Assembly: GCA_003020965.1 (NCBI GenBank)
Contig: PXRL01000027.1
Coordinates: forward strand, 1-64,000
Length of the DNA: 64,000 nt
DNA from: Halobacteriales archaeon QS_4_69_225
Lineage (GTDB): Archaea; Halobacteriota; Halobacteria; Halobacteriales; Haloarculaceae
Direction: 5' to 3'
Made by a program: the position numbers and the translations under genes. The notes under the pieces were generated by a model, which was not told where the DNA came from, did no database searches, and saw only the letters and a list, made by a program, of their open reading frames with translations. Shown one piece after another: positions 15,883-24,831 of this stretch. Positions within the stretch are counted from its first letter, which is position 1, and each line of letters starts with the position of its first letter.

Positions 15883-18042
15883 CTACCGGACCCGCGTGCC
15901 CGGCTCGGCGTCGGCCTGCGTCGTCAGCAGGTCGGCGTCCTCGCCGGCCGCCAGCAGCATCCCGTCGGACTCGACGCCGAACAGCTCGCTTTTCTCGAGG
16001 TTCGCGACGACGACGATGCGGGTGCCGGGCAGCTCCCCGAGGTCGTGGAGCTGCTTGATGCCGGCGACGATCTGGCGGGTCTCGACGCCGATGTCGACCT
16101 CCAGCCGCGCCAGCTCGTCGGCGCCGTCGATCGGCTCGGCCGCCAGTACCTCCCCGACCCGGAGGTCGAGTTGCTTGAACTCCTCGAACGGGACGCGCTC
16201 GTCGGTGACGGGCTCCATGTCCCCGGCGTCGTCGGCGCCGGACTCGTCGGTTTCGGTTCCGGCAGCCTCGCCGTCGTCGGCGTCGTCGCCGTCGTCGGCC
16301 GCCTCGATGCGCGCCTGGAGCTGCTCGTCGAGCCGCTCGACGGTCTCGTCTTCGAGCTGGTCGAACAGCTCCGCCGGCTCGCCGAACTCCGCGGGCGGGG
16401 CGGCGTGGACCGCCTCGAGGCCGACGTCGTGGACGCTGCCGGACTCGCCGAGCTGCGCCCACAGCTCCGCGGCCTTCCCCGGCAGCACCGGCTCCATCAG
16501 CACCGCCAGCGCCTTCGACAGCTGGACGCAGTCGCGGATGACCTGGGCGGCCGCCTCGGGGTCGTCGTCGGTGAGCTTCCAGGGCTCGTGCCGCTGGATG
16601 TACTCGTTGCCGAACCGCGCCAGCGCGACCGGCGCCTCCCCGAGCCCGCGGACCCGGTAGTCGTCGATCGCCGCCCGGAACTCCTCGGCCGCCGTCTCGA
16701 TGCGTTCGGCGACCGCCTCGCTCACCCCGGCGTCCGGCGTGCCGCCGTAGTTCCGCTCGGCGAACAACAGCGACCGGTAGCAGAAGTTGCCGAGCGTCCC
16801 GACGAGCTCGCTGTTGACCCGCTCGGCGAGGCCGTCCCAGGAGAAGTCCACGTCGGCGACGAACTCGCTGCCGGTGACGATGTGGTACCGGTAGAGGTCC
16901 GGGTGCAGCCCCGACTCGACGTAGTCGTCGGCCCACACCGCCCGGTTGCGGGACGTCGAGAAGGCGTCGCCGTCCAGGTTGACGAAGCCGCAGGCCATCA
17001 CCGCCCGCGGCTCGTTGTAACCGGCCGCCCGCAGCATCGACGGCCAGAAAACCGTGTGGTGCTGGATGATGTCTTGGCCGATGACGTGGATTATCTCGCC
17101 CGAGTCGGTCTGCGCCCATGCGTCGGGGTCGGCCTCGTCGGGCGCTCCGGCCTCGGGGGCACCGTCTTTCCATGCCGCCTTCCAGTCGAACTCCTCAGAG
17201 CCGACGCGGTCTGAATACTGCTTGGTCGCGGAAATATACTCGACGGGGGCGTCTACCCAGACGTATAGAACGAGGGTGTCTCGTCCTGCGGGCAGTTCGT
17301 CAGGATAGTCAATACCCCAGTCCATGTCACGAGTGATGCACCAATCTTCGAGTTCACCCATTATCCACTCTCGAGGCTGATTGCGGGCGTTCGAGGTGCC
17401 CTCAACGCGGTCGATAAACCCTTGTAGGTATTTCTGGAAGTCCGAGAGGCGGAAGAACTTGTGCGTTCGAGACCGGTACTCCGCCGGGTTGCCGGTAATC
17501 GTACTCACGGGTTTCTTGATTTCTCCGGGTTCGAGGTGGCGCTGACAGCCCTCGTCGCACTCGTCGCCGCGGGCCTTCGCTCCGCAGTAGGGACAGGTTC
17601 CCTCAACGTAGCGGTCGGGGAGCGGCTGGCTAGCTTCTGGGTCCCACGCAACCTCGATTTCGTCTTCGAAGATGTGGCCTCGCTCCTCAAGTTCGAGAAC
17701 AATCTCCGATGTGAGTTCGGCATTAGTTTCTTCGCGCGTATGACCGTAGTAGTCGAAGTCTATGTCGAATGCTGGAAACCATTCTAGATACTTCTTGTGT
17801 TGCTTGAGTGCGAACTTCTCCGGGTCGATATCTCGTTTCTTAGCGTCGACGGCAACGGGGGTCCCGTGCATGTCGGACCCGCAGACGAACGCGGTCTGCT
17901 GGCCGAGGGTATCCAGCGCCCGGGCGTATGTATCGCCGCTGACGTAGGTCCGGAGGTGACCGAGGTGGAGGCTACCGTTGGCGTACGGTAGTCCACACGT
18001 CACTACTGCTGGATTGTCGGTGGGGAAGTCGTCGTGACTCAT
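15883..18042 (-). CDS. metG: Methionyl-tRNA synthetase, chimeric (foreign N-terminal part, native C-terminal part)
   Basis: 719 residues from the ATG at 18042; the frame extends upstream, but the second metG copy at 23.3 kb aligns with this start. Charges tRNA-Met with methionine. Seen: PYANGSLHLGHL (HIGH motif), the zinc knuckle CPYCG...CDEGC near residues 150-166, the class I core with VYVWVDAPVEYI, and GDAFSTSRNRAVW in the KMSKS position. An acidic linker leads to a C-terminal EMAP-II/Trbp111-like tRNA-binding OB domain (FKQLDLRVGEVLAAEPI to the end). Codon use changes abruptly near 17,165, about residue 292. Upstream codons are much more A/T-rich, as in the adjoining island; downstream the usual C/G-ending codons return. 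A truncated native 5' end persists at 22826-23312. Confidence 0.93.
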   Translation of the reverse strand: MSHDDFPTDNPAVVTCGLPYANGSLHLGHLRTYVSGDTYARALDTLGQQTAFVCGSDMHGTPVAVDAKKRDIDPEKFALKQHKKYLEWFPAFDIDFDYYGHTREETNAELTSEIVLELEERGHIFEDEIEVAWDPEASQPLPDRYVEGTCPYCGAKARGDECDEGCQRHLEPGEIKKPVSTITGNPAEYRSRTHKFFRLSDFQKYLQGFIDRVEGTSNARNQPREWIMGELEDWCITRDMDWGIDYPDELPAGRDTLVLYVWVDAPVEYISATKQYSDRVGSEEFDWKAAWKDGAPEAGAPDEADPDAWAQTDSGEIIHVIGQDIIQHHTVFWPSMLRAAGYNEPRAVMACGFVNLDGDAFSTSRNRAVWADDYVESGLHPDLYRYHIVTGSEFVADVDFSWDGLAERVNSELVGTLGNFCYRSLLFAERNYGGTPDAGVSEAVAERIETAAEEFRAAIDDYRVRGLGEAPVALARFGNEYIQRHEPWKLTDDDPEAAAQVIRDCVQLSKALAVLMEPVLPGKAAELWAQLGESGSVHDVGLEAVHAAPPAEFGEPAELFDQLEDETVERLDEQLQARIEAADDGDDADDGEAAGTETDESGADDAGDMEPVTDERVPFEEFKQLDLRVGEVLAAEPIDGADELARLEVDIGVETRQIVAGIKQLHDLGELPGTRIVVVANLEKSELFGVESDGMLLAAGEDADLLTTQADAEPGTRVR

Positions 18043-18646
18043 ATTATGTAGTCCTCCTCCGCGAGTGTAAAACCCGCCGATTTCCGTGTTCGGGCATGGG
18101 TTCATATGGTTCTCGCCTGGCGAGACTAATTCTCGACCGGTGCGGTTGCAATTGACTGGCGATTCTGTCGGTCGGTCGAGTTTCGCCACTGTAAAAAAAC
18201 TGTCCGCGTGCCACGGTCCAGGCGGGTCTTCCCGAAGCTAAGTGCGACTCCGCGTATGCATAGTGTGGGCAAGTGCCGTCGAAAGGACCATGGCTAACAT
18301 GACACTCATACCGTCCCCGCGATGTATATGTTCCGAACGCGATCATTGCCCTCTGGAGATATTGAGGAACACGTAACGCTGTTCCATGCTGTGAAGGACG
18401 TCGTCAAGGAGTGTGGGTATCTCTGCGTGAATTAACATTGCAGCGAAGGCAACTATACCACCGACGACTGCCAACGAGTAGAGTGACTCCTTAGCAGTCA
18501 ACAAAATGCCGCTTGATAATATATAATCGAACCAGTGAATAGATATACATAGCTCAGCTCAGTACGTGGATACAATCAAACAGCCTATATTTCAATTATA
18601 ATAAGTATTGCGACGATTAATATTAAGAAGGGAATATCAATGGAAA
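18043..18646. other. A/T-rich intergenic region between metG and the QueC-like gene
   Basis: About 600 bp without a supported intact gene. The first 60 bp resemble the sequence upstream of the truncated metG copy (AAAACCC...GTGT words in both), so the foreign metG probably arrived with its own promoter. A GTTCTCGCCTGGCGAGAC hairpin lies near 18,110. The stretch 18,480-18,650 is strongly A/T-rich and contains no open frame of note. A possible remnant frame is listed separately. Confidence 0.6.
18343..18535 (-). pseudogene. Possible remnant of a small membrane protein gene
   Basis: An open minus frame ending at the TGA complementary to 18343-18345 encodes a plausible helix (SLYSLAVVGGIVAFAAMLIH) followed by AEIPTLLDDVLHSMEQRYV. 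There is no good start codon in frame before an upstream stop near 18,555, and no family is recognisable. It could be the tail of a broken gene or chance. Confidence 0.25.
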
Positions 18647-18656
18647 AATATTTATC
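18647..18656 (+). promoter_or_regulatory. TATA box of the QueC-like gene
   Basis: AATATTTATC is centred about 26 bp upstream of the ATG at 18678. This favours that start (MSLTETDHTM) over the internal ATG at 18705 and implies a leaderless transcript. Confidence 0.6.
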
Positions 18657-18677
18657 GATCCGAACCATTGGTAATCA

Positions 18678-19514
18678 ATGTCTCTCACAGAGACAGACCA
18701 TACCATGGCAGAAGATGACAGTACAAAGGCAGCGGCCGTCTTTTCAGGTGGCCCTGACTCGACTGCAGCAGCAATCTGGGCGAAGAAACAAGGGTACGAT
18801 GTTGAGCTAGTGAGTTACCAGTTCCACGATGAAAAACAGTATGGTGAACTCCGGTCGGCGATGAAAGTAGCCGAAGAACTCAACATGGAGCACACCGTCA
18901 TCGACTTCAAAGCGCCAACTAACGCGTTCGGTGAGGGTGCGCAGATGTTCATGCACGCGGGCACCGACAGTGCCCTTCAGAAGGAGGAAGGTGACACGCA
19001 AGCGACGATGACGAACCACACGTCCGCGCCGCACCTCATCCCGTTTGCGTCAGGTGTACTCCTCTCACTAACGGCGTCGTACGCCATCTACAACGACGCT
19101 AACTCCATCATCTGGGGCGCGACCGCCGACGACGGTAGCGATAATGTGCACTATCGTCAGGAGTTCGCCGACGAACTCGCCGACTTCGTCTCCCGGAAGG
19201 AGGACTACCCCGTGGAGATTGCACTTCCTATCGCCGACCAGCACAAGTACGAACTCTTGGAGACTTATAAAGGTCGCGAGGACTTATTCGCTGAGACGTG
19301 GTCCTGCAAGGAGCCTGCTGGTGACACCCAATGTGGTACCTGTGCGGCATGCGTCGCCCGCCGCGTCTCCGCAGAGATTACCGGTCTTGAGGATAAAACA
19401 ACCTACGAGGCAGAAGAGTACGAACACCCCTTCACCGATAAACAGCTCGAAGACCCGTCGCTCATCGACGACGACGAACTACATCGAATCGGCGGCAGCC
19501 CCCGCCCCCAGTAA
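18678..19514 (+). CDS. Divergent QueC-like (7-cyano-7-deazaguanine synthase family) protein
   Basis: 278 residues. The PP-loop ATP pyrophosphatase motif VFSGGPDSTAAAIWAKKQGYDV lies near residue 22. A C-terminal Cys cluster, CKEPAGDTQCGTCAACVARR, matches the QueC zinc site. Between them GATADDGSDNVHYRQEFADEL stands where QueC has its conserved G-x-x-x-x-D-x-x-x-Y-P-D-C-R segment. The usual VPGRN segment is replaced by LIPFASGVLL, so the substrate pocket differs from housekeeping QueC, which makes preQ0 for archaeosine. The closest role is ATP-dependent amidation or nitrile formation on a carboxylate, but the true substrate is unknown. It is the first gene of the imported segment after metG and has its own promoter. 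Confidence 0.8.
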   Translation: MSLTETDHTMAEDDSTKAAAVFSGGPDSTAAAIWAKKQGYDVELVSYQFHDEKQYGELRSAMKVAEELNMEHTVIDFKAPTNAFGEGAQMFMHAGTDSALQKEEGDTQATMTNHTSAPHLIPFASGVLLSLTASYAIYNDANSIIWGATADDGSDNVHYRQEFADELADFVSRKEDYPVEIALPIADQHKYELLETYKGREDLFAETWSCKEPAGDTQCGTCAACVARRVSAEITGLEDKTTYEAEEYEHPFTDKQLEDPSLIDDDELHRIGGSPRPQ

Positions 19515-19674
19515 GCACATAATCGTCGCGGTTCGGCCCAAGCTATTCTTTGCTTCGCTACCGAATAACCATCTACCGTCGCTTCGATACGCGACGCGAA
19601 TCGGTCTATCGGCAACGGTGACGACAATCGGAGCGTCGGCGCGTGCGTCAGCCGGCGTTTGTACAGCCGCATTC
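19515..19674. other. Intergenic region behind the QueC-like gene
   Basis: 160 bp with no supported gene. It lies between the QueC-like stop and the 3' end of the converging S9 peptidase pseudogene, and I see no strong terminator hairpin. Confidence 0.5.
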
Positions 19675-20575
19675 TCAGAATCGCTCGTCGAAGTACGACT
19701 TCAGAATCTCAAAGGACCGTCGCTTCTGCTCAATGTCTGAGCTCCCGTGGTTCTGTCCGTCGAATTCGTAATACTCGGAGTCTTCGCCCTGAACCCAGCC
19801 ATCGGCTTCAAGCGCATCTCAGAATGCCCGTGCCTGCGAAATTGGACAGAGGGGATCGTTGACGCCGTGAAGTATCAATAATGGGTCCTCAACGCGTGCG
19901 ACGTGAGTTATCGGGCTTCGTTTCTCCCACAGGTCGGCGTTCTCTTCCGGGTCGCCAATCTGCAGTTCGAGTTTGGACTTGACGTTGGGCATCGCCTCCT
20001 CGTAGGGGAATTCGGCGTTCCGAGCGACAGGTTCGTCGGCGAGGTTCCGTCGGCAACTGCGAGAAAGACGCTCTCTCCGTCGGTCTCGGAGTCAGCAGTC
20101 AAGTATGCTATCTGTGAGTCGTCCGTGGGGTTAACGCGCCTGCGAGATAGGGCCTGTCGAGTCGGTGAGCCATTCGGTCCGACCAGAGTCGGTATCGCAT
20201 TGATACAGGTTGAGTTAATCAACCCTCGTCGCTGGTGCAGAGAACGTACTGACCGTTGGGGGACACGTCCTGTAGTCGGTGCTGTCCATCTGTCTTGACG
20301 ACGGTGTTGACGTCACCCTCCATCGTGACGACCCTGATGTCATTCTGGCGGTCCCTAGTATCGTCGTTGTGAAAGTACACGCGCTCACTGTCGGAACTCC
20401 AGACCACGTACCGTATCGCGTCCCGGGGCACCTCGCCCTGCGTGACCCGGCGACAGTCCTCAGTTTCAAAATCGTACATATAGAGTTCGTTTCTACCGGA
20501 CTCATCCCAGTAGAAAGCGACGCGCGTTTCATTATGGAAACCTGTTGCCAATACAACTTCGGAAGTATAACGAGT
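19675..20575 (-). pseudogene. Decayed S9 prolyl-oligopeptidase-family peptidase
   Basis: On the minus strand, beta-propeller fragments (VAFYWDESGRNELYMYDF, VVWSSDSERVYFHND, DVSPNGQYVLCTSDEG) are followed, in shifted frames, by NLYQCDTDSGRTEWLTDS and SQIAYLTADSETDGESVF. Directly after comes the end of an alpha/beta-hydrolase domain: MPNVKSKLELQIGDPEENAD, LLILHGVNDPLCPISQARAF, an in-frame TGA, then DALEADGWVQGED and YYEFDGQNHGSSD. The Asp and His of the catalytic triad are recognisable. The Ser region and much of the propeller are deleted; about 0.9 kb remains of an expected 1.8 kb. At least two frameshifts, one stop and one large deletion make it non-functional. Confidence 0.85.
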
Positions 20576-20640
20576 TCCCCGAGGCTAGCAACACCTTTTT
20601 TATTCTTCCGGCATAGTTATATTTTCTTTCATATCGGCAT

Positions 20641-20650
20641 TTATTATATG
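20641..20650 (+). promoter_or_regulatory. TATA box of the island methyltransferase
   Basis: TTATTATATG is centred about 28 bp before the ATG at 20674. This supports that start instead of the upstream GTG at 20656, which would lie too close to the TATA box. Confidence 0.65.
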
Positions 20651-20673
20651 TTCCGGTGGGAGTTATTATTAAG

Positions 20674-21417
20674 ATGGGGCACAAGAACCTATTTAACGAC
20701 TGGGCGGACGTGTATGACATCGTCTACCAGGGCAAAGACGCCGACGTGGACTTCTACCGAGATTTCACACTAGACGCCGACGGTCCCGTCCTCGAAATCG
20801 GTTGTGGGACAGGGAGAGTGTATCTGGAACTCCTCTCGGCTAACGTGGACGTGTACGGCATTGATGTATCGGGACCGATGCTGTCGGTACTCCGAGAGCG
20901 CGCCAGACGACGCGAGTTCGAACCCCAGGTGTGGCAGGCCGACATGCGGAACTTTACAGCGGACCAGACGTTCAACCGCATCGTAGTCCCGTTCCGGACC
21001 TTTCTCCACAATCTGAACATCGACGACCAACTCGCCACACTCCATAGAATCCGAGACCACCTCACACCTAACGGAAAACTCGCTTTCGATGTGTTCCTGC
21101 CCGACCCCGAAATCATCGCGACTAAGTACGGGAACGAGATGAAATTCGAACTCGAACGCGACGAGCAGACGTACACAGTTGTCCAGACCTATCGACTCGA
21201 AGACAAGGTAAAACGGTACATGCAACTCGATCGGGAGTTGTTTCGAGACGGCGAGCGCGTCGGATCAGTAACCTATCGGCACGCGCTTCTCGACAAACGA
21301 ACCGTTGAGCTGCTTCTTCAACAAGCTGGGTTCGACGATTGGACAGTGTACGGTGGATTCGACGGTGACCCACTGACGTCGGCTGACCAAGAAATGGTAT
21401 GGGTCGTAAAACCCTAA
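20674..21417 (+). CDS. Class I SAM-dependent methyltransferase of the imported segment
   Basis: 247 residues from the ATG at 20674. Motif I is PVLEIGCGTGRVYLELL. It is followed by the acidic residue in VYGIDVSGPML, QADMRNF (motif for adenine contact) and FNRIVVPFRTFLHNLNIDDQLATL (post-motif helix). The C-terminal beta-sheet region (VVQTYRLEDKVKRYMQLDREL, SVTYRHALLDKRTVELLLQQAGF) matches small-molecule methyltransferases with a long insert after beta-5. It is intact, unlike the genes on each side. With the QueC-like gene it is the only complete open frame in the imported segment, so the two may act on one compound; this is inference from position. Confidence 0.83.
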   Translation: MGHKNLFNDWADVYDIVYQGKDADVDFYRDFTLDADGPVLEIGCGTGRVYLELLSANVDVYGIDVSGPMLSVLRERARRREFEPQVWQADMRNFTADQTFNRIVVPFRTFLHNLNIDDQLATLHRIRDHLTPNGKLAFDVFLPDPEIIATKYGNEMKFELERDEQTYTVVQTYRLEDKVKRYMQLDRELFRDGERVGSVTYRHALLDKRTVELLLQQAGFDDWTVYGGFDGDPLTSADQEMVWVVKP

Positions 21418-21420
21418 TCT

Positions 21421-22733
21421 CTAGTCGCTGAGGGCGTCTCTGCCGCGGAATTTCCTATGCCGAACAGCGGCGTGAACGGCATCATTAGACTGCTGAGCAG
21501 AAGCAGTCCAACCCATGGCACCAAGCGTCGTCATCGGGCCGAATATTTTCATTATCGGGGCGGTGAGAGCAATGCTCAGAGGGGTTCCAATCGAGCTGCA
21601 GATCTGGACCAGCGAGAACACATGTCCCCGCTTATTATTGGGAATTGTCCTCTGGAGAAACGTCCGGTAGGCAATTTGCATTACGGAGTTCCCCGCACCA
21701 CCCACCACTAATGCACCGAATACGAGCGTGAACGGGTACGTAACTGTGGAGGGGATGACCGCCGCCACCGAAAAGCCGAGTCCCGTTAGGCTGACGCCGA
21801 TGATGATAGTCTTGCCCCGATGGCAGTCAACAGTACCCTCTACTAACTCCACAAGGAAGCTTCTAGGAAAAACACCGATAAAGAATGCGTTATAAAGCGC
21901 GGCGAACACGACGCTACCGTCGGTAGTTACATCATCAATGACTGACGTTAGTAGACTTACGCTCTCGCCGGTCTAAATCCCATCGGCGAAGAACGGGAGG
22001 ACGACGCCAGCAGGTGCCGTCGAGAAGTTGCTTAGGAGCATCAAGAGTAACGCCCACGGAAGTGTCGCGTGAGTTCGGATAAACTGGACAGCTTGTCTGA
22101 TTTCTTGCAGAAACTCTGCGGTGTCGAATCTCGCGTCGTCGCCACCGTCGTCGAGCCTGCCCGCTTCGGCCGGCACTGCGAGAAGGACCAGCGCCGAAAC
22201 AAGGTACAAGACCGAGTTGAGATAGAAAGCCGTGAATGCACCAACAGACCTACGACCAGACCCCCCACGATATAAAATATTTGTGTGGTACTAATAGTCA
22301 TTCGGGAGAGGCTGTTCGCGGCGTCGAGTTCAGACTCGGGAACGACATCAGGAGCGAGTGCTTGTCGCGCGGGCACAAATACTGCTCCAAGGAGGTCCAA
22401 AATCACGGCGACTCCCAGAACGGTTGGTACGAGGAAGTGACTACGACCCACCAGTGGAATCGAGAGTACGGCAAGTGCGGAAGCGAACTCGGTCCCGACG
22501 ATTAGAAATTTCTGGTTGACCCGATCAACGATGACGCCTGCAGGGACAGCAGCGAGCATGTTCGGGATGATGTTGGCAAGGATAATGAGCGAGATGAGAA
22601 TCGAACTTCCCGTCACTTCGAAGACAACACAGACGAGTGCAATTTCGTGAACGGTCTTCACGAGCCTCGAAATAAGTTGAGCGACCCAGAGCGGGAAGAA
22701 GTGTCGGTTCTAAAGAACAGCTTGGTATGCCAT
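21421..22733 (-). pseudogene. Decayed MFS transporter
   Basis: The frame begins ATG GCA TAC at 22733 and hits a TAG at codon 8 (22710-22712). It continues as RHFFPLWVAQLISRLVKTVHEIALVCVV, the usual N-terminus of MFS exporters of the macrolide-efflux type, then IIPNMLAAVPAGVIVDRVNQK. A one-base deletion near 22,235 moves the frame so that YLNSVLYLVSALVLLAVPAEAG follows. A second TAG follows FFADGI (near 21,975), after which the last helices are readable to 21421 (FTLVFGALVVGGAGNSVMQIAY). Two stops plus a frameshift make this a pseudogene. Its start side abuts the metG remnant at 22,826. Confidence 0.85.
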
Positions 22734-22825
22734 ATCGGACTCCAAAATCTATACTTCTTTTGTTATATCGGAAGGTTACACGGGAAATAATACTATTAAA
22801 TCCAATACTGGGTTCAAGACGGAGT

Positions 22826-23312
22826 GGCACTCTTTGTCGCCGCGGGCGGCCTCGCCGCAGTAGGGGCAGGTGCCCTCGACGAACCGGTCCGGCAGCGGCT
22901 GGTCGGCCGCGGCGTCCCAGGCGACCTCGATCTCCTTCTCGACGACGTGGTCGCCGTCGATCCACGACCGGACGAACTCCCGGGTGAGTTCGGTGTTCGT
23001 CTCGTCGTGGGTGTGGCCGTAGCTGTCGAACTCGACGTTGAACTTCGGGAACGTCTCGCGGTACTGCTCGTGGTACTCCAGGGCGTACGGCTCGGGGTCG
23101 ACGCCCGCCTCGGCGGCGTTGACCGCGATGGGCGTCCCGTGCATGTCCGACCCGCAGACGAAGGCGACGTCCTGGCCGACCCGCTCCAGGGCCCGCGAGA
23201 GGGCGTCGCCGCCGACGTAGGTCCGCAGGTGGCCGACGTGCAGGTCGCCGTTGGCGTACGGTAGCCCGCAGGTGACCACCGCCGGCTCGTCGGTAGGGAA
23301 CTGCTCGTGCAT
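22826..23312 (-). pseudogene. metG: Displaced native metG 5' end
   Basis: Encodes MHEQFPTDEPAVVTCGLPYA onward, with the HIGH motif (NGDLHVGHL) and the zinc-knuckle start (GTCPYCGEAARGDKEC), colinear with residues 1 to about 162 of the intact metG. It then breaks into unrelated sequence (HSVLNPVLDLIVLFPV, stop). It uses the G/C-ending codons typical of the host. The reading frame keeps its start codon and upstream region, so a truncated peptide of about 180 residues could still be made, but it lacks the KMSKS-side core and the tRNA-binding domain. Confidence 0.9.
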
Positions 23313-23583
23313 ACTATCCATGGCTCCGTCGAGGGGCAAAACCCCGCTGGTTTCGGTGTGACATGCTGGTGGTATCGATGGTCGTCGACGGTTCGAGAAC
23401 AGAATCGCGGGGTTTCGCGTCCGGGCGGCCGTTCGACCGGACGGACGCTCCACGCGCGGCTCACGACGGCCCGCGCATCGGACGACACAACGCCCGTCTC
23501 ATCGTCATACCGTCGGCAGCGCGGCGAAAAAAGCCTTGTCCCAGGCGTCCGTCGGCGCCTGACGCCCGGCGCCCGGCGGTCGA

Positions 23584-24693
23584 TTACCTGCGCCGGCCAT
23601 CGTCGAGATCGTCGAGGTCGGCGACGAACTCCCGGAGCATCGCCCGGGTGACGTGCGGCATGCAGACGACGCGGGCCTCGCCGGCCTCGGTCGGCGAGAG
23701 CCGCCAGCCACGCTCGCGGAGCGCCGCGATGCGGTCTCCCAGGTCCGCCGCGACGAGCGGCAGCACCGGCTCGACGACGTCGTACCCCCGCGAGCGGAGT
23801 TCGGCGGCCAGCCAGTCGGCGTTGGCCTGCGAGCGGCGGTACTCCGCCTCGTAGCCGTCGGGCCACAGCTCCTCCATGACGGCGACGGCGCTCGCGACGC
23901 CGGCGCCGCTGCGGGTGCCCGTGAGCGTCACCTGCGAGGTCGACTCCAGGTACGGCGTGTCGACGGCCAGTTCGTCCAGCAGCTCCGGCCCGCGGGTCAA
24001 GAGCCCGCCGGCCGGGACCGCCGCCTGCCCCATCTTGTGGGGGTCGACCGTCATGGTGTCGACGGGGGCGTCGGAGAAGTCCCAATCGTGGTCGGTGAAC
24101 GGCAGGACGAAGCCGCCCCAGGCAGCGTCGACGTGACAGAGCGCGCCGGCGTCGCTGGCCATTTCGGCCATCGCGGGGATGGGGTCGACGCGGCCGTACT
24201 CCGTGGAGCCGGCGACGCCGACCACCAGGACGGTGTCGTCGTCGACCAGCTCGGCGACGGCCTCCAGGTCGGCGCGGTACCCCGCCAGCGGCGCCGTCCG
24301 GAGCTCGACGCCGAGGACGTCGGCGGCCTTCCGGAAGGAAAAGTGCGCGGAGGCCGGCGCGACGACGTTCGGGTCGCGGGTCGCCGCCCGGTTGCGGGCG
24401 ATGCGGACCGCCTGGACGTTCGCCTCCGTACCGCCGGAGGCGACGTAACCGGCCGGGTCCCGGAGGCCGGCCACCTGCCCCAGCAGGTCGACGGCCGTCC
24501 GCTCCAGCGCCGCCACCGACTCGTAGGTGCCCGGATCGCCCGGGTTGGTCGCGAGAAACCGCTCGGCGGCCGCCCGCGCCGTCGGGTGCGGCTCGGTGCA
24601 CATCGACGACAACACCCGGCTGAACTCCTGCGGCTCGGCCCGCTGCATGACCCTGTCCGCCGTCAGCGGGGCCGCGCCTTTATCCGTTGTCAT
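23584..24693 (-). CDS. mfnA: PLP-dependent decarboxylase MfnA (L-tyrosine/L-aspartate decarboxylase)
   Basis: 369 residues, the usual size for archaeal MfnA. Group II PLP decarboxylase fold: [19 protein letters not shown] (cofactor phosphate contact), [27 protein letters not shown] (Asp that pairs with the pyridine nitrogen), and [10 protein letters not shown] with the Schiff-base Lys at about residue 220. In methanogens the enzyme makes tyramine for methanofuran. Haloarchaea lack methanofuran, so aspartate decarboxylation to beta-alanine for coenzyme A is the likelier role here. It stands alone, with 138 bp to the upstream lipoprotein gene. Confidence 0.92.
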   Translation of the reverse strand: MTTDKGAAPLTADRVMQRAEPQEFSRVLSSMCTEPHPTARAAAERFLATNPGDPGTYESVAALERTAVDLLGQVAGLRDPAGYVASGGTEANVQAVRIARNRAATRDPNVVAPASAHFSFRKAADVLGVELRTAPLAGYRADLEAVAELVDDDTVLVVGVAGSTEYGRVDPIPAMAEMASDAGALCHVDAAWGGFVLPFTDHDWDFSDAPVDTMTVDPHKMGQAAVPAGGLLTRGPELLDELAVDTPYLESTSQVTLTGTRSGAGVASAVAVMEELWPDGYEAEYRRSQANADWLAAELRSRGYDVVEPVLPLVAADLGDRIAALRERGWRLSPTEAGEARVVCMPHVTRAMLREFVADLDDLDDGRRR

Positions 24694-24831
24694 TCCCGGT
24701 CCGGCGGCCTCGCGGTGACCGTCGCGGGTATTTTCGATACAGCGGCGAAGACGCGACCGTACCGACGCGACGGACCGATTCGCCCGACGTCCGGCGGACG
24801 CACGGCGAGAATGGCTCCCCCCCGGTCGCCG

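Larger units (their letters stand above)
17165..22826. mobile_element. Horizontally acquired lower-GC island recombined into metG
   Basis: From inside metG (about 17,165) to the truncated metG copy (about 22,826) the DNA has clearly lower GC, A/T-rich intergenic stretches and different codon use from both flanks. It carries the 5' 290 codons of a metG allele, a QueC-like gene, a decayed S9 peptidase, a methyltransferase and a decayed MFS gene. There is no integrase, transposase, tRNA gene or flanking repeat. The left boundary lies within homologous metG sequence and the right boundary joins unrelated DNA to the native metG at codon ~162. This fits uptake of a linear fragment by homologous recombination on one side and illegitimate joining on the other. 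The boundaries are my estimate from composition and alignment by eye. Confidence 0.8.

Noticed and set aside
18044..18346. 100-codon minus frame upstream of metG
   Set aside because: It overlaps the metG promoter region, has no domain, and its composition (His/Arg/Ser/Pro) is unlike island or host genes.
18678..19514. QueC-like gene as part of a Qat or type IV CBASS-like antiviral system
   Set aside because: None of the partner genes (ATPase, nuclease, cyclase, TGT-like or Cap proteins) are present next to it.
21421..22733. Possible amber-decoding (pyrrolysine-like) MFS gene because both stops are TAG
   Set aside because: A one-base deletion also breaks the frame and the neighbouring S9 peptidase is equally decayed, so simple pseudogenisation explains it.
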